Positions 54,136 to 64,000 of a DNA stretch of 64,000 nt are shown here, piece after piece. How positions within the stretch are numbered: position 1 is the stretch's first letter; each line of letters opens with the position of its first letter. A program made the position numbers and the translations under genes. The DNA lies in NCBI RefSeq assembly GCF_934561205.1, contig NZ_CAKTFU010000004.1, positions 62,001 to 126,000 on the forward strand, written 5' to 3'. Source of the stretch: an uncultured Gemmiger sp. (GTDB lineage Bacteria; Bacillota; Clostridia; Oscillospirales; Ruminococcaceae). The notes under the pieces were generated by a model that ran no database searches, had not been told where the DNA came from, and saw nothing but the letters and a program-made list of their open reading frames with translations.

Positions 54136-55504
54136 CACGGAAAAAACCGTACAACGTATCGAACAAACCTTGCTGGGCTATATAGCCCGGCAGGGCTTGT
54201 TCCTTTCAGGCAGCAGAGTCATTGCGGCCTGCTCCGGCGGGGCAGACTCCATGGCTTTGCTGTTGTTTTTGCTGCGAAACGCCGACCGCCTGCAAATCAC
54301 CGTGCAGGCGGCGCACGTCAACCACGGGCTGCGCGGCGCTGCCGCCGATGCGGATGCTGCCTTTGTGGCGGATTTTTGCCGTCAGCACGGCGTAAAGCTG
54401 CACCTGCTTGACGCAGCCCAGGAGGGGATTTCCATCCCGCCCCACGCCAGCGAAAACTGGGCGCGGGGGCTGCGGTACGATTGGTTCGACCGCTTAGCGC
54501 AGCAGAATGACGCCGTCATCGCCACGGCGCACACGATGTCCGACCAGGCCGAAACGATGCTGTTCCGCATGGCGCGGGGCACGGGGCTGCACGGGCTTAC
54601 GGGCATGGCACCGCAGCGCGGGTGCTACCGCCGCCCGTTCTTGTGCGTGAGCCGCGCCGATACCGAAAGCTACTGCGCCGCGCTGGGGCAGCGGTATGTG
54701 CAGGACGAAACCAACGCCGAGGACGTATACGCGCGCAATCGGATCCGCCACGATGCCGTGCCCGCGCTGGAGTATGCCAACCCCGCTGCCTTGCAGGCAA
54801 TGTCCCGTCTGGGCGAGCAGCTGCGCACCCTGGATAACTGGCTGGACGAGATGGCGGCCGAACTGTTGCGGCAGGCTGCCGTGCCCGGCGGGTATGATGC
54901 CGCAAAGCTGGCCGCCGCGCCTGAGCCGGTGGCCAAAACGGCACTGCATAAACTCGTCAGTGCTACCCGCGATGCCGAGGAAAAGTATCTGGAACTCTTG
55001 TACGGGGCACTTTTGCGGGGCAGCGGCGGGGTACAGCTGACCGAGGATACCCTGTGGAGGGTGGAAAACGGAACGCTGTTTTTACAGCCGAATGTCCCCG
55101 AAACGCCGGAACCTATGCCCCCGCAGCCCCTTCATTTGGGCAAATTCCGCCTGGCAGGGGGCTATACCGTCGTTTTTGAGGCGGTAAAGTATGAAAATTT
55201 TCTAAATAATCCAACATTTTCAAAAAAAGACTTAAACTGTTGCGCAGATTGTGATAGAATACTATCGTATACAGTTTTGCGCACCCGGCAGCCGGGGGAT
55301 TTCTTTCAACCGGCGGGTCGGTGCCGCAAGACACTGAAAAAGTATTTTAACGAAACCAAGGTCCCGCAGCCCCAACGCGCCCTGCTGCCGCTTTTGGCAA
55401 AGGGGAGCGAGGTCGTTTGGCTGTGGGGCAGCGGCTTTGCCGAAGGCTATACCCCCACCGTGCACACCCAAACCGTGCTGACGGTACGAGCCGAAAAAGA
55501 ATAG
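54125..55504 (+). CDS. tilS: tRNA(Ile)-lysidine synthase
   Basis: Adds lysine to C34 of tRNA-Ile2 so that it reads AUA; essential. The 459-residue protein has the ATP pyrophosphatase PP-loop SGGADS (residues 38-43), the NHGLRG motif and the ENWARGLRYDW segment, followed by the TilS substrate-binding and C-terminal domains. It overlaps dnaB and precedes hpt and ftsH, a tilS-hpt-ftsH arrangement well known from Bacillus. The region around 55190-55270 is locally AT-rich within this gene, but the frame is intact. Confidence 0.95.
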   Translation: MISDTEKTVQRIEQTLLGYIARQGLFLSGSRVIAACSGGADSMALLLFLLRNADRLQITVQAAHVNHGLRGAAADADAAFVADFCRQHGVKLHLLDAAQEGISIPPHASENWARGLRYDWFDRLAQQNDAVIATAHTMSDQAETMLFRMARGTGLHGLTGMAPQRGCYRRPFLCVSRADTESYCAALGQRYVQDETNAEDVYARNRIRHDAVPALEYANPAALQAMSRLGEQLRTLDNWLDEMAAELLRQAAVPGGYDAAKLAAAPEPVAKTALHKLVSATRDAEEKYLELLYGALLRGSGGVQLTEDTLWRVENGTLFLQPNVPETPEPMPPQPLHLGKFRLAGGYTVVFEAVKYENFLNNPTFSKKDLNCCADCDRILSYTVLRTRQPGDFFQPAGRCRKTLKKYFNETKVPQPQRALLPLLAKGSEVVWLWGSGFAEGYTPTVHTQTVLTVRAEKE

Positions 55505-55516
55505 GAGGCAAAATCT

Positions 55517-56068
55517 ATGTGTACCATGGATCAGGATATTGATCACATTTTGGTATCGGAAGAAGCGCTGAAGGCCAAGGTCACCGAGCTGGGTGCGCAA
55601 ATCAGCCGCGACTATGCGGGCAAACAGCTGCTGTTGGTTTCCATCTTAAAGGGCGGCGTTGTGTTCATGGCTGACCTGATGCGCGCCGTGACCATTCCCT
55701 GCGCCATCGACTTTATGGTGGTTTCCAGCTATGGCGGCTCCAACACGATGTCCACAGGCCTTGTCAAGATCATCAAGGATCTGGACGCTGACCTGTCGGG
55801 CAAGGATGTTTTGATCGTCGAGGATATTCTGGACACGGGCATTACCCTTTCCAACCTGATGCCGATGCTCAAGATGCGCAACCCCAACAGTGTGCGCCTT
55901 TGCACCATTCTGTCCAAGCCCAGCCGCCGCAAGGCTGAGATTGAGCCGGATTATCTGGGCTTTGAGGTGCCGGACGAGTTTGTGGTGGGCTACGGCCTTG
56001 ACTATGACGAAAAATACCGCAACCTGCCCTATGTCGGCGTGTTGAAATCCCAGGTCTATGCAGACTGA
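55517..56068 (+). CDS. hpt: Hypoxanthine phosphoribosyltransferase
   Basis: Salvages hypoxanthine (and guanine) to IMP and GMP using PRPP. The 183-residue protein has the PRTase fold with the flexible loop VVSSYGGS and the PRPP-binding motif VLIVEDILDTG near residue 96, and the C-terminal FVVGYGLDYDEKYRNLPYVG block that is diagnostic of Hpt. ATG 55517 follows AGGAGG. In Bacillus its neighbour TilS and Hpt are reported to activate ftsH transcription; the neighbourhood is the same here. Confidence 0.95.
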   Translation: MCTMDQDIDHILVSEEALKAKVTELGAQISRDYAGKQLLLVSILKGGVVFMADLMRAVTIPCAIDFMVVSSYGGSNTMSTGLVKIIKDLDADLSGKDVLIVEDILDTGITLSNLMPMLKMRNPNSVRLCTILSKPSRRKAEIEPDYLGFEVPDEFVVGYGLDYDEKYRNLPYVGVLKSQVYAD

Positions 56069-56125
56069 ACCTGCCGGAGTTTCCGGCAAAAATAACCCGG
56101 TGCATACCGGTTAGGAGTTGATCTC

Positions 56126-58195
56126 TTGCAGCACAAGCCTAAGTTTAACGGCATTATTCTGGCAGCAGTGCTTATGGTGCTGACACTGCTGTTTGTCTCG
56201 CTGTCGCCGCTTATGTCGGCGTCGGCCTCGCAGCACATTTACTATTCCACCGTGCGGGATTATTTCCGCAACAACCAGGTCACGTCCTTCCGGCTGGATC
56301 TCAACACCGCCAGCCTGGAAATGTGGCTGAAGGAGGGCGAGGTCGAGCTTCCCAAGCAGGAAAGCACCTCGACTGCCTCCTCCGGCGGGCTGCTGACAGG
56401 GCTGACCGGCAGCGAAAGCGACGCCCTGCCCCAAAACGGCGGCACCGTGCACATGACCTATAAGCTGCCTTACTACGGCATTTTCAACAACGGCGAGGTC
56501 ATTGATGCGTATATCGATGCCTACAACGCCGCCAATCCCGACCAGCCCATGGTCTACGATTATATCGCCCAGCGCTCCAGCTTCCCCTGGGCAGAGGTCA
56601 TCATCTACGCCGCCATGCTGGGCATGGTCGTGCTGATGTTCATGTCGATGTACCGCGGCGGTGCCGGCGGCAGCATTATGAACGTCGGCCGCGCCAAGGT
56701 CAAGGATCAGCAGGAAAACCAGCGCAAGGCAACCTTTGCCGATGTGGCCGGTGCGGACGAGGAAAAGGCCGAGCTGCAGGAGGTCGTTGAGTTCCTGAAA
56801 GCGCCGAACAAGTTCAACTCTCTCGGCGCGCGCATCCCCCACGGCGTTCTGCTGGTCGGCCCTCCGGGTACCGGCAAGACCCTGCTGGCCCGTGCCTGCG
56901 CCGGGGAGGCAGGCGTGCCGTTCTACGCGATCTCCGGCTCCGACTTTGTTGAAATGTACGTCGGCGTCGGTGCCTCCCGCGTGCGCGACCTGTTTGAAAA
57001 AGCCAAAAAGACGATGCCTTCCATTGTCTTTATCGACGAGATCGACGCCGTAGGCCGCCAGCGCGGCGCGGGTCTCGGCGGCGGACACGACGAGCGCGAG
57101 CAGACGCTGAACCAGCTGCTGGTCGAGATGGACGGCTTTGACGCCAACGACGGCGTGATTGTCATGGCAGCCACCAACCGTGCGGACATTCTGGACAAGG
57201 CGCTGCTGCGTCCGGGTCGTTTCGACCGTCAGGTGTATGTGGGTCTGCCCGATGTCAAGGGCCGCGAGCAGATTCTGCGTGTGCATACCCGCAATAAGCC
57301 CCTGGCCCCCGATGTGGAGCTGAAAACCATTGCCCGTTCCACGGCCGGTTTCTCGGGCGCCGATCTGGAAAACCTTGTCAACGAGGCCGCCCTGCTGGCA
57401 GCCCGACAGGGCAAAAAGGCCATCAGCGAGAAGGAAATCGAGGAGGCTTCGGTCAAGGTCATGATGGGCCCCGAGAAAAAGAGCCATGTCGTCACCGATG
57501 CCGAACGCCGTTTGACTGCCTACCACGAGACCGGCCACGCCATTACCGGCTATTTCAGCAAGCACCATGACCCGGTGCATGAGATCAGCATTATTTCCCG
57601 CGGCGCGGCGGGCGGCTACACGATGTACCTGCCCGAAAAAGACCCCAGCTATGTCACCAAGACCGCGATGTTTGAAAACATCGTCACCCTGCTGGGCGGC
57701 CGCGTGGCAGAGCAGCTGGTGCTGGAGGATATCTCCACCGGTGCGTCCAGCGATTTGCAGCGCGCCACCGACACCGCCCGTTCGATGGTGACGCGGTACG
57801 GTTTCTCGGAGCGTTTAGGCCCCGTTGTCTACGGCGGCGACCCCGGCGAGACCTTCCTGGGCCGCGATTTGGGGCAGGGCAAGGGCTATTCCGAGGCCAT
57901 TGCCTCCGAAATTGACAATGAGATCCGCGATATTGTGGACGAGGCGTATGAAACCGCCCGCCGTATCCTGACCGAGCACATGGCCGAATTGCACAAGGTG
58001 GCAGGCGTTTTGATCGAGCGCGAAAAGATCAGCGGCGCGGACTTTAATACCCTGATGCAGGGCGGTACGCTGCCTCCTTTTGATCTGGGCAGTAAGACCA
58101 CTGAACCGGCCGCCTCGGCGCAGGAGCCTGCCCCGCAGGAATCCGCTGCGCCCGCCGAAAACACCGACGAGCCACAGCATGACGAAGAAAACTAA
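56126..58195 (+). CDS. ftsH: ATP-dependent zinc metalloprotease FtsH
   Basis: A membrane-bound AAA+ protease for membrane protein quality control. The 689-residue protein has an N-terminal helix (about 9-27), an extracytoplasmic domain (about 30-150), a second helix (about 156-175), the AAA+ module with Walker A GPPGTGKT (245-252), and the zinc site HETGH (467-471). A disordered tail rich in A, E and P follows residue 655. The TTG start at 56126 is supported by TAGGAG eight bases upstream and gives the normal membrane-anchored N-terminus. Confidence 0.97.
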   Translation: MQHKPKFNGIILAAVLMVLTLLFVSLSPLMSASASQHIYYSTVRDYFRNNQVTSFRLDLNTASLEMWLKEGEVELPKQESTSTASSGGLLTGLTGSESDALPQNGGTVHMTYKLPYYGIFNNGEVIDAYIDAYNAANPDQPMVYDYIAQRSSFPWAEVIIYAAMLGMVVLMFMSMYRGGAGGSIMNVGRAKVKDQQENQRKATFADVAGADEEKAELQEVVEFLKAPNKFNSLGARIPHGVLLVGPPGTGKTLLARACAGEAGVPFYAISGSDFVEMYVGVGASRVRDLFEKAKKTMPSIVFIDEIDAVGRQRGAGLGGGHDEREQTLNQLLVEMDGFDANDGVIVMAATNRADILDKALLRPGRFDRQVYVGLPDVKGREQILRVHTRNKPLAPDVELKTIARSTAGFSGADLENLVNEAALLAARQGKKAISEKEIEEASVKVMMGPEKKSHVVTDAERRLTAYHETGHAITGYFSKHHDPVHEISIISRGAAGGYTMYLPEKDPSYVTKTAMFENIVTLLGGRVAEQLVLEDISTGASSDLQRATDTARSMVTRYGFSERLGPVVYGGDPGETFLGRDLGQGKGYSEAIASEIDNEIRDIVDEAYETARRILTEHMAELHKVAGVLIEREKISGADFNTLMQGGTLPPFDLGSKTTEPAASAQEPAPQESAAPAENTDEPQHDEEN

Positions 58196-58210
58196 GAGTA
58201 GGTGTGAAGA

Positions 58211-59326
58211 ATGGAACAGAATTATTCCCTTATGGCGCAGTCCCGCGCCAATTACTACACGGCGGGCAGCCCTGTGCAGTTTGTGCGGGTCGAGCTGCTG
58301 AAAGGTGATGTCAACGGAGAGGTCGCTGTTTGCCTGACCTTTAAGAACGTGGGCACCGAGCCGCTGACCGGGTTGGTGGTGCACTTTAAGTGCAAGGATG
58401 CCGCCGGGCAGATTTTGTGCGAGGACGATTTTTACTATGAGCAGCTGGACGCCCAGCCGGGCGATGTGTTCGGCAGCGATGAGGCTGTCTATGTCAGCGA
58501 CACGCCGGTTTCCAGCGTGGAGGTCGAGCAGGATCGCGCCTTCCTGAACGGCCGCGGGGTCGACCTGCGCGGCTACAAGCGTGTGCGCCTGAACGCACCC
58601 CGCGTGCTGCCAGCATCCATTGCCCGCACCCTGCAGCAGCGCACCGGCAACCCGCTGCTGACTTGTGTGCCCCAGGATGTGGAGCAGGGGTGGTTCTGCG
58701 CCTGCGGTGCGTTCCACCCCAACGAAGAAAACACCAAGGTCTGCTCGGAGTGCGGCGGCAACCGTGCCATCATCAAGTCCGAACTGACCGCTATTCTGGA
58801 GGAGGCCCGCCAGGCAGCCGAACGCCAGCAGCAGGAACTGAAGGCTGTGGCCAATGATGTGGCACCTGCCAAGGACCCTGCTGCCATGGCTGCTGCCGCA
58901 CAGGCGGCTATCAGCCAGCAGATCGACCCTGTGCAGGAGGACGAGGGCGGCGCCACCGCTGCCTTTGATCCGAAGGCCTTTGCTGCCGCCCGCCAGGCAC
59001 AGTCTGCCCCTGCCGCCCCCGCAGAGGAGGAAAAGGACGAGGAGGCCGAGCGCGTACAGCGTTATGCCCCCAAGGGCCGTCTGTTTGAGGACGAGGACGA
59101 CGAGAGCAGCACCCAAATGTACGACACCGACGAGGTGGACGCCTACGATGACGAGGACGACTACAATGACGCCCCCGCAAAGCGCGGCCGCTACGCCGAT
59201 GATGACGAAATCAGCGAGGACGATGAAATGGCCGAGCGCATCATTCGCTGGGCACCGCCCATCACGACGGTTGTCTGTGCGCTGATTCTTGCGGTATCCC
59301 TGATTTACCGCTTTGTTTTGGCATAA
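58211..59326 (+). CDS. Tail-anchored zinc-ribbon protein of unknown function
   Basis: A 371-residue protein that I do not recognise. Visible parts: a beta-rich N-terminal half with conserved-looking FKNVGTEPLTGLVVHFKC (residues about 45-62), a zinc-ribbon-like cysteine set (CxC at about 168-170 and CxxC at about 182-185), a helical segment, an acidic disordered region of about 130 residues (EDEDDE, DDEDDY, EISEDDEM), and one C-terminal membrane helix (TTVVCALILAVSLIYRFVL, last 20 residues) with almost nothing after it. That topology places the whole protein in the cytoplasm, anchored by its tail. It starts 15 bases after ftsH and is the last gene before a strong terminator. Confidence 0.75.
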   Translation: MEQNYSLMAQSRANYYTAGSPVQFVRVELLKGDVNGEVAVCLTFKNVGTEPLTGLVVHFKCKDAAGQILCEDDFYYEQLDAQPGDVFGSDEAVYVSDTPVSSVEVEQDRAFLNGRGVDLRGYKRVRLNAPRVLPASIARTLQQRTGNPLLTCVPQDVEQGWFCACGAFHPNEENTKVCSECGGNRAIIKSELTAILEEARQAAERQQQELKAVANDVAPAKDPAAMAAAAQAAISQQIDPVQEDEGGATAAFDPKAFAAARQAQSAPAAPAEEEKDEEAERVQRYAPKGRLFEDEDDESSTQMYDTDEVDAYDDEDDYNDAPAKRGRYADDDEISEDDEMAERIIRWAPPITTVVCALILAVSLIYRFVLA

Positions 59327-59332
59327 TAAGCA

Positions 59333-59373
59333 AACAAAATCCTGTGTGCAACACAAGCACACAGGATTTTGTT
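59333..59373. terminator. Bidirectional terminator
   Basis: A 17-bp perfect stem (AACAAAATCCTGTGTGC and its complement) between convergent genes. Confidence 0.9.
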
Positions 59374-59377
59374 GGTT

Positions 59378-60352
59378 TTATTCACTGTCGGCGTTTCGGC
59401 TCAGGGCGTCAAACTGCCTGACGATGGCGGGGTCGTCCAGCTTAATGACCTTGCCGGAAAGGTAGTGCAGGGTGTTTTCCTGCGGGATGCGGCCAAAGGT
59501 CAGCCGCTGGGCGCACAGGGCCTGTGTCTTTAGGCCGGTGCGTTCATTCATCTTGCGGTTGCCGTACTTGATGTCCCCCAGGACAGGACGGCCCAGGTAG
59601 GCGAGGTGGGCGCGGATCTGGTGGGTGCGTCCGGTGATCAGCCCGATACGGCACAGCGTAAAGGGGCCGTTCTGGCGAAGGGGTGTCACCTCGGTGATGA
59701 TTTGCTTGTAGCCCTCGGCCTCGCGGGCATGGATGCGCACCTTGTTGTTTTTCTCACTGTGCTGCAGCCAGGCAATATGCCGCCCGGCGGGCGGGGTGCC
59801 CACCGTGATGGTCAGGTACTCTTTTTTCATCATGTCATCGCGAATGATGGCGTTCATGTCCCGCAAGGCGGCGTAGGATTTGGCGGCAATGACAAGCCCC
59901 TCGGTGCCGCGGTCCAGGCGGTTGCAGATGGCGGGTGCAAAGCGCTGCTCGGCATGGGGGTCGTACTCGCCCTTGGCCTGCAGGTAAGCGGCAAAGGCGT
60001 CCACAAGGTTGGCGTCGCCCGTGCGGTCACTGTGGCACAAAAGGTGGGCGGGCTTGTACAGAACGGCAATGTTCTCGTCCTCGTAGATCACCGTCACCGG
60101 CGGCTGGCGGCGGGGCGGCTTTTTGGCGGGGGCGGCGGCACCCGCAGGGAAAAACTCGTCGTTGATGTACAGTTCGATCAAATCGTTTTGATGCAGGCGG
60201 GTGTCCGGCTCAGCGCGCTTGCCGTTTACCTTGATGCGCTTGTTGCGGAACGCCTTGTACATCATGCTGCGGGGCATATCTTTGGTGACGCTTTCAACAA
60301 AGCGGCTCAGGCGCACGCCCTCTTCGTTGGTGCCGGCGGTAAAACTTTTCAT
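59378..60352 (-). CDS. RluA-family pseudouridine synthase
   Basis: A 324-residue pseudouridine synthase acting on rRNA or tRNA. An S4 RNA-binding domain ([27 protein letters not shown], residues about 14-40) is followed by the catalytic domain with the aspartate in [12 protein letters not shown] and the [16 protein letters not shown] motif. A proline/lysine-rich link ([12 protein letters not shown]) joins the domains. The type resembles RluC or RluD; the target cannot be fixed without structure-based comparison. ATG 60352 has GAGGGAGAG upstream; the long open frame to 61057 is a shadow of radC. Confidence 0.9.
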   Translation of the reverse strand: MKSFTAGTNEEGVRLSRFVESVTKDMPRSMMYKAFRNKRIKVNGKRAEPDTRLHQNDLIELYINDEFFPAGAAAPAKKPPRRQPPVTVIYEDENIAVLYKPAHLLCHSDRTGDANLVDAFAAYLQAKGEYDPHAEQRFAPAICNRLDRGTEGLVIAAKSYAALRDMNAIIRDDMMKKEYLTITVGTPPAGRHIAWLQHSEKNNKVRIHAREAEGYKQIITEVTPLRQNGPFTLCRIGLITGRTHQIRAHLAYLGRPVLGDIKYGNRKMNERTGLKTQALCAQRLTFGRIPQENTLHYLSGKVIKLDDPAIVRQFDALSRNADSE

Positions 60353-60366
60353 GGATGCTCTCCCTC

Positions 60367-60394
60367 TTGCAAAAGAATAAATAAAGTATATAAT
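60367..60394 (+). promoter_or_regulatory. Promoter for radC
   Basis: TTGCAA at 60367-60372, a 16-base spacer and TATAAT at 60389-60394. Confidence 0.65.
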
Positions 60395-60433
60395 AAAATT
60401 AAAGCTGCGTAAAGAGGGGAATGGTGCAAAACT

Positions 60434-61159
60434 ATGTCGGAACAGCTGCATGAGGAACATCGCGCCCGCATGTACGAGAGAGTGCAGCGCGACGGGCTGG
60501 ACAGCCTGGCAGAGCACGAGGCGCTGGAGTATCTGCTGTTTTTGTCCATACCCCGGCAGGACACCAACGAGCTGGCACATCGGCTGATCAAGCATTTCGG
60601 CAGCTTCTGCGCCGTGATGGAAGCCGGCGAGGAAGAGCTGCAAAAGGTCAAGGGTGTCGGACCCAAAAGCGCACGGCTGATCGTTTCGGTCGCGGCGTTC
60701 GGGCGGTACTATGCCCAGCGCAAGCGCAGACCGCAAATCAGCCTGGAAAGCACCGAAAACGCTATCGAGTATGTGAAACCGCTGTTTTTCGGCTTGCAGA
60801 ATGAGCGTTTTTATATCATCGTGCTGGACGACCAGTGCAAGCCGCTGAAAGATCTGTTTATGGCCGAGGGGGTGCCCAACCGTGTGACCATCGATATGCG
60901 CAAGCTGCTGCGGGATGTGGCGCGCACCAACGGTACCTGTGCGATTCTGGCGCACAACCACCCCACAGGTCTGCCGCTGCCCAGCCAAAAGGACATCATG
61001 ACGACACTGGCCGTCATGCGCACACTGAGCCAGCTGGGGGTACCCGTGCTGGATCATATCATTGTGGCGGGGGAGGATGCCTGCTCCATGGCGCAGCGCG
61101 GCTGTATGCCGGAGGACGAGGGCGGCGGCATCCTGTTAAGCGCCGCCAGCCGCGGATAA
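60434..61159 (+). CDS. radC: RadC-like JAB1/MPN-domain protein
   Basis: A 241-residue RadC family protein: an N-terminal helix-hairpin-helix region ([14 protein letters not shown], residues about 70-83) and a C-terminal JAB1/MPN metal-binding domain with [12 protein letters not shown] and the downstream D (D in DIMTTLAV). Earlier claims of a repair function of RadC were questioned, and its enzymatic activity is not established. ATG 60434 has AGAGGGG unusually far upstream (about 14 bases). It stands alone between the divergent rluA-type gene and uvrB. Confidence 0.9.
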   Translation: MSEQLHEEHRARMYERVQRDGLDSLAEHEALEYLLFLSIPRQDTNELAHRLIKHFGSFCAVMEAGEEELQKVKGVGPKSARLIVSVAAFGRYYAQRKRRPQISLESTENAIEYVKPLFFGLQNERFYIIVLDDQCKPLKDLFMAEGVPNRVTIDMRKLLRDVARTNGTCAILAHNHPTGLPLPSQKDIMTTLAVMRTLSQLGVPVLDHIIVAGEDACSMAQRGCMPEDEGGGILLSAASRG

Positions 61160-61172
61160 ACAGATGACCCTG

Positions 61173-61204
61173 CACCCGGCAACCTGTGCCGGGTGTATTT
61201 TTTT
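61173..61204 (+). terminator. Terminator after radC
   Basis: CACCCGGCA pairs with TGCCGGGTG and is followed, after TA, by seven T. Confidence 0.8.
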
Positions 61205-61235
61205 CGGGCGGATGCACAAAATGTCGGCAGGGGAC

Positions 61236-61264
61236 TTTACTATTAAAAACGGTTGTGGTATAAT
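61236..61264 (+). promoter_or_regulatory. Promoter for uvrBA
   Basis: TTTACT, a 17-base spacer and TATAAT at 61259-61264. I see no LexA-box (CGAAC-N4-GTTCG) around it. Confidence 0.6.
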
Positions 61265-61312
61265 CGAATAACAACCAAATGTTGTAAAACACGGCGAAGG
61301 AAAGGAACGTTT

Positions 61313-63352
61313 ATGGACGAAGTGTTCCACTTAAAGGCACCGTTTCAGCCCACCGGTGACCAGCCTCAGGCTATCGAAGCGCTGGTGCAGGGTATCAACG
61401 CAGGGGACGAGGCGCAGACGCTGCTGGGCGTGACAGGCTCCGGCAAGACGTTTACGATGGCAAATATCATTGCCCGCTGCAACCGCCCGACCTTGATTCT
61501 GGAGCCGAACAAGACGCTGGCCAGCCAGATCTGCACCGAGATGCGCAGCTTTTTCCCCGATGATGCGGTGGAATATTTTGTAAGCTACTACGATTACTAC
61601 CAGCCTGAGGCCTACATTCCGTCCACCGATACCTATATAGAAAAGGACAGCGCCATCAACGATGAGATCGACCGTCTGCGCCATTCGGCCACAGCGGCAC
61701 TTTCGGAACGGCGCAACGTCATTATTGTGGCAAGTGTGTCCTGCATCTACTCGCTGGGCGACCCCATCGACTACCGCAGTATGGTCATCAGCCTGCGCCC
61801 CGGTATGCAGATGGAACGCGACGAATTGTGCGCAAAGCTGGTCAAATTGCAGTACGAGCGCAATGATATGAACTTTATCCGCAACAAGTTCCGTGTAAAA
61901 GGGGACACGGTGGATATCCACCTTGCCTACAACGACGAATTCGCCATTCGGGTGGAGTTTTTCGGGGACGAAATTGACCGCATCATCGAATTTGACCCCC
62001 TGACCGGGGAACACAAAAATGTGGTGCGCCATGTGGCGGTTTTCCCCGCCAGCCACTATATTGTGGGGCCCGAAAAGATGAAAGAAGGCCTTGCCAAGAT
62101 CGATGCCGAGATGCAGCAGCAGGTCGAACTGTTTACCCGTGAGGGCAAGCTGCTGGAAGCACAGCGCATCCAACAGCGCACCAACTACGACATGGAAATG
62201 CTGCAGGAAGTCGGCATGTGCAAGGGCATCGAAAACTACTCGGCCGTGCTGTCGGGGCGTGCGCCCGGCTCGACCCCTACCACGCTGCTGGATTATTTCC
62301 CCGACGATTTCCTGCTGATGGTGGACGAAAGCCACGTTATGCTGCCGCAGATACGCGGGATGTTCGGCGGCGATTACAGCCGCAAAAAGACGCTGGTGGA
62401 GTACGGCTTCCGCCTGCCCTCCGCGTTTGACAACCGCCCGCTGCGGTTTGAGGAATTTGAAGCAAAGGTTCACCAGAAAATCTTCGTTTCCGCCACCCCC
62501 GGCCCCTACGAGCGTGAACACTCCACCCGCGTGGCCGAGCAGGTCATCCGCCCCACGGGACTGCTGGACCCGCTGATCTCGGTGCGCCCGGTCGAGGGGC
62601 AGATCGAGGATCTTCTGGGCGAAATCCGTCAGCGCATCGAGCGCGGCGAGCGCGCCCTTGTCACCACATTGACCGTCAAAATGGCGGAGGATCTGACCGA
62701 TTACTTGGAAGAACACGGCGTAAAAACCAAGTATATGCACCATGAGGTCGATACCTTTGAGCGTATGGAGATCATCAAGGACTTGCGCGTGGGTGCCATC
62801 GATGTTATTGTGGGCATCAACCTGCTGCGCGAGGGTCTGGACCTGCCGGAGGTATCGCTGATCGCCATTCTGGACGCCGACAAAGAAGGCTTCCTGCGCA
62901 GCGAAACCAGCCTCATTCAGACCATCGGGCGTGCCGCGCGCAATGCCAACGGCGTGGTATTGATGTACGCCGACGAGGTGACCCCCAGCATGGAGCGCGC
63001 CATTATGGAAACCGAGCGTCGCCGCGAGATCCAGAACGCCTACAACGAGGCGCACGGCATCACCCCCAAAACCATCGTGAAGGCCATCGGCGGCGGGCTG
63101 GAAATCAGTATGAGCGACGAAAACAAGCGCCTGCGCCAGCACCGTATGAGCCGTGCCGAGCGCCAGCAGACCATCGAACGGCTGACCAAGGAAATGAAGG
63201 AAGCCGCAAGGCTTTTGCAGTTTGAACTGGCAGCCCAGCTGCGCGACGAAATTGCCCGCTTGGAACGGGGCGAGGACCCCACCGAAGCCGACAACAGCGA
63301 GCGCCGCGCCGCCGCCAAGACCCGCAAGGGCAGGAGGAAATACAAAAATTGA
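61313..63352 (+). CDS. uvrB: Excinuclease ABC subunit B
   Basis: The DNA-damage-verifying helicase-like subunit of nucleotide excision repair. The 679-residue protein has Walker A GVTGSGKT (39-46), the beta-hairpin YDYYQPEAY, motifs [13 protein letters not shown] and QTIGRAARN, and a C-terminal UvrB/UvrC-binding domain ([20 protein letters not shown]). ATG 61313 follows AAGGAAAGGAA. The stop overlaps the TTG start of uvrA (TTGA), so subunits B and A are coupled. Confidence 0.97.
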   Translation: MDEVFHLKAPFQPTGDQPQAIEALVQGINAGDEAQTLLGVTGSGKTFTMANIIARCNRPTLILEPNKTLASQICTEMRSFFPDDAVEYFVSYYDYYQPEAYIPSTDTYIEKDSAINDEIDRLRHSATAALSERRNVIIVASVSCIYSLGDPIDYRSMVISLRPGMQMERDELCAKLVKLQYERNDMNFIRNKFRVKGDTVDIHLAYNDEFAIRVEFFGDEIDRIIEFDPLTGEHKNVVRHVAVFPASHYIVGPEKMKEGLAKIDAEMQQQVELFTREGKLLEAQRIQQRTNYDMEMLQEVGMCKGIENYSAVLSGRAPGSTPTTLLDYFPDDFLLMVDESHVMLPQIRGMFGGDYSRKKTLVEYGFRLPSAFDNRPLRFEEFEAKVHQKIFVSATPGPYEREHSTRVAEQVIRPTGLLDPLISVRPVEGQIEDLLGEIRQRIERGERALVTTLTVKMAEDLTDYLEEHGVKTKYMHHEVDTFERMEIIKDLRVGAIDVIVGINLLREGLDLPEVSLIAILDADKEGFLRSETSLIQTIGRAARNANGVVLMYADEVTPSMERAIMETERRREIQNAYNEAHGITPKTIVKAIGGGLEISMSDENKRLRQHRMSRAERQQTIERLTKEMKEAARLLQFELAAQLRDEIARLERGEDPTEADNSERRAAAKTRKGRRKYKN

Positions 63353-64000
63353 GCGAAGCAAAACAAACCAAAGCCCCCCGCAGCTCCAAAATCAAAATTG
63401 ATGCAAACAACCGCATTGTCATCAAGGGCGCACGGGAGCATAACCTGAAAAACGTCGATCTGACCCTGCCGCGCGACAAGCTGATCGTCATGACCGGCCT
63501 GTCCGGCTCGGGCAAGTCGAGCCTTGCGTTTGACACCATCTATGCCGACGGGCAGCGCCGCTATATGGAAAGCCTTTCCAGCTATGCCCGCCAGTTTCTG
63601 GGGCAGATGGAAAAGCCCGATGTCGATGAAATTACCGGGCTTTCCCCGGCTATCTCCATCGACCAGAAAACCACCAGCCATAACCCGCGTTCCACCGTGG
63701 GTACCGTCACCGAAATTTACGACTACCTGCGCTTGATGTACGCTCGCATCGGCGTGCCGCACTGCCCGGTCTGCGGGCGGGAGATCAACCAGCAGTCCGT
63801 CGATGAAATGGTGGATGAGGTCCTCAAGCTGCCGGAACGCACCCGCTTTCAGGTGCTGGCACCCGTTGTGCGCGCGCGCAAGGGCACCCAGGCCAAGGAG
63901 CTGGACGCCGCCCGGCGGGCGGGCTTTGCCCGTGTGCGGGTGGACGGCAATATGTACGACCTGAGCGAGACCATCGAGCTGGATAAAAATATCAAGCACA
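63349..64000 (+). CDS. uvrA: Excinuclease ABC subunit A, 3' end cut off
   Basis: The damage-recognition ATPase that loads UvrB. Only the first 217 of about 940 residues are in the window; the frame is open to base 64000. It starts at TTG 63349 after AGGAGGA, overlapping the uvrB stop. After a Ser/Lys-rich lead of some 20 residues come [13 protein letters not shown], Walker [16 protein letters not shown], the [20 protein letters not shown] block and the first zinc-finger cysteines CPVC, all canonical for UvrA. Confidence 0.97.
   Translation, partial: MSEAKQTKAPRSSKIKIDANNRIVIKGAREHNLKNVDLTLPRDKLIVMTGLSGSGKSSLAFDTIYADGQRRYMESLSSYARQFLGQMEKPDVDEITGLSPAISIDQKTTSHNPRSTVGTVTEIYDYLRLMYARIGVPHCPVCGREINQQSVDEMVDEVLKLPERTRFQVLAPVVRARKGTQAKELDAARRAGFARVRVDGNMYDLSETIELDKNIKH

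Noticed and set aside
55190..55270. Possible insertion or frameshift in tilS where the sequence becomes AT-rich
   Set aside because: The frame continues unbroken through the C-terminal TilS domain, and length is normal.
61236..61312. LexA/SOS box before uvrB
   Set aside because: No CGAAC-N4-GTTCG-like site could be found in the promoter region.
61331..63361. 676-codon antisense frame opposite uvrB
   Set aside because: Shadow of uvrB caused by high GC at third codon positions; no family resemblance.

Overview
The window is a 64 kb piece of a GC-rich (about 60%) Firmicutes chromosome, almost certainly class Clostridia and probably Oscillospiraceae/Ruminococcaceae (Faecalibacterium/Subdoligranulum/Gemmiger-like; this is an inference from gene content and style, not from a search). 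Supporting signs are the Gram-positive riboswitch set (T-box, SAM-I, FMN), strong AGGAGG-type ribosome binding sites, TTGACA/TATAAT promoters with 17-bp spacers, RNase J with GdpP, a [FeFe] hydrogenase, an ECF-type riboflavin transporter, ThyX instead of ThyA, and an ATP synthase c subunit of Na+ type. No rRNA, prophage, CRISPR array or transposase gene is visible. Both ends cut genes: murA at the left and uvrA at the right.

Layout. 1-8.8 kb: end of murA, walJ-like hydrolase, rlmH, a solitary group-B-like [FeFe] hydrogenase and mtaB on the minus strand, a DacF-type carboxypeptidase, pgi and a small P-loop protein. 8.8-13.2 kb: yceD-rpmF, a DUF512 radical SAM protein, der and plsY. 13.2-20.5 kb: a ten-gene F-type ATP synthase operon (atpZ-atpI-atpB-E-F-H-A-G-D-C). 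20.5-22.2 kb: T-box-controlled tyrS. 22.2-23.8 kb: a low-GC accessory patch with three small minus-strand genes and a cluster of GTAG-headed palindromes. 23.8-27.3 kb: mscS, FMN-riboswitch ribU, SAM-I-riboswitch metK. 27.4-35.6 kb: a long probable operon recD2-comF-mreB-pcrA-thyX-tmk, followed by a 286-bp MITE-like element. 35.9-39.3 kb: GNAT, mltG, U32 protein. 39.3-43 kb: a nuclease-helicase fusion, family 4 uracil-DNA glycosylase and a second PlsY-like gene. 43.1-43.75 kb: five tRNA genes containing an exact 166-bp duplication of tRNA-Asp/tRNA-Thr. 43.9-48 kb: MATE transporter, lysA, a small membrane protein, an eroded MnmA-like protein and rnhA. 48-59.3 kb: rnj-gdpP-rplI-dnaB-tilS-hpt-ftsH and a tail-anchored zinc-ribbon protein. 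59.4-64 kb: RluA-type pseudouridine synthase, radC, uvrB and uvrA.

How it works together. Most of the window is housekeeping: wall synthesis (murA, dacF, mltG, mreB, lysA), translation and RNA modification (rlmH, mtaB, tyrS, rpmF, rplI, tilS, rluA, U32), RNA decay (rnj), DNA repair and replication (recD2, pcrA, radC, uvrAB, udg, dnaB), and energy (ATP synthase, hydrogenase, pgi). The parts most worth a second look are: the two-carboxylate Na+ motif in AtpE together with an extra hydrophobic segment in AtpB; the palindromic GTAG-hairpin cluster; the MITE-like element; the tRNA duplication; the small MnmA remnant behind rnhA; the PD-(D/E)XK-like/XPD helicase fusion; and low-complexity arms on RNase J and PcrA. 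I did not find a convincing wholly new multi-gene system.
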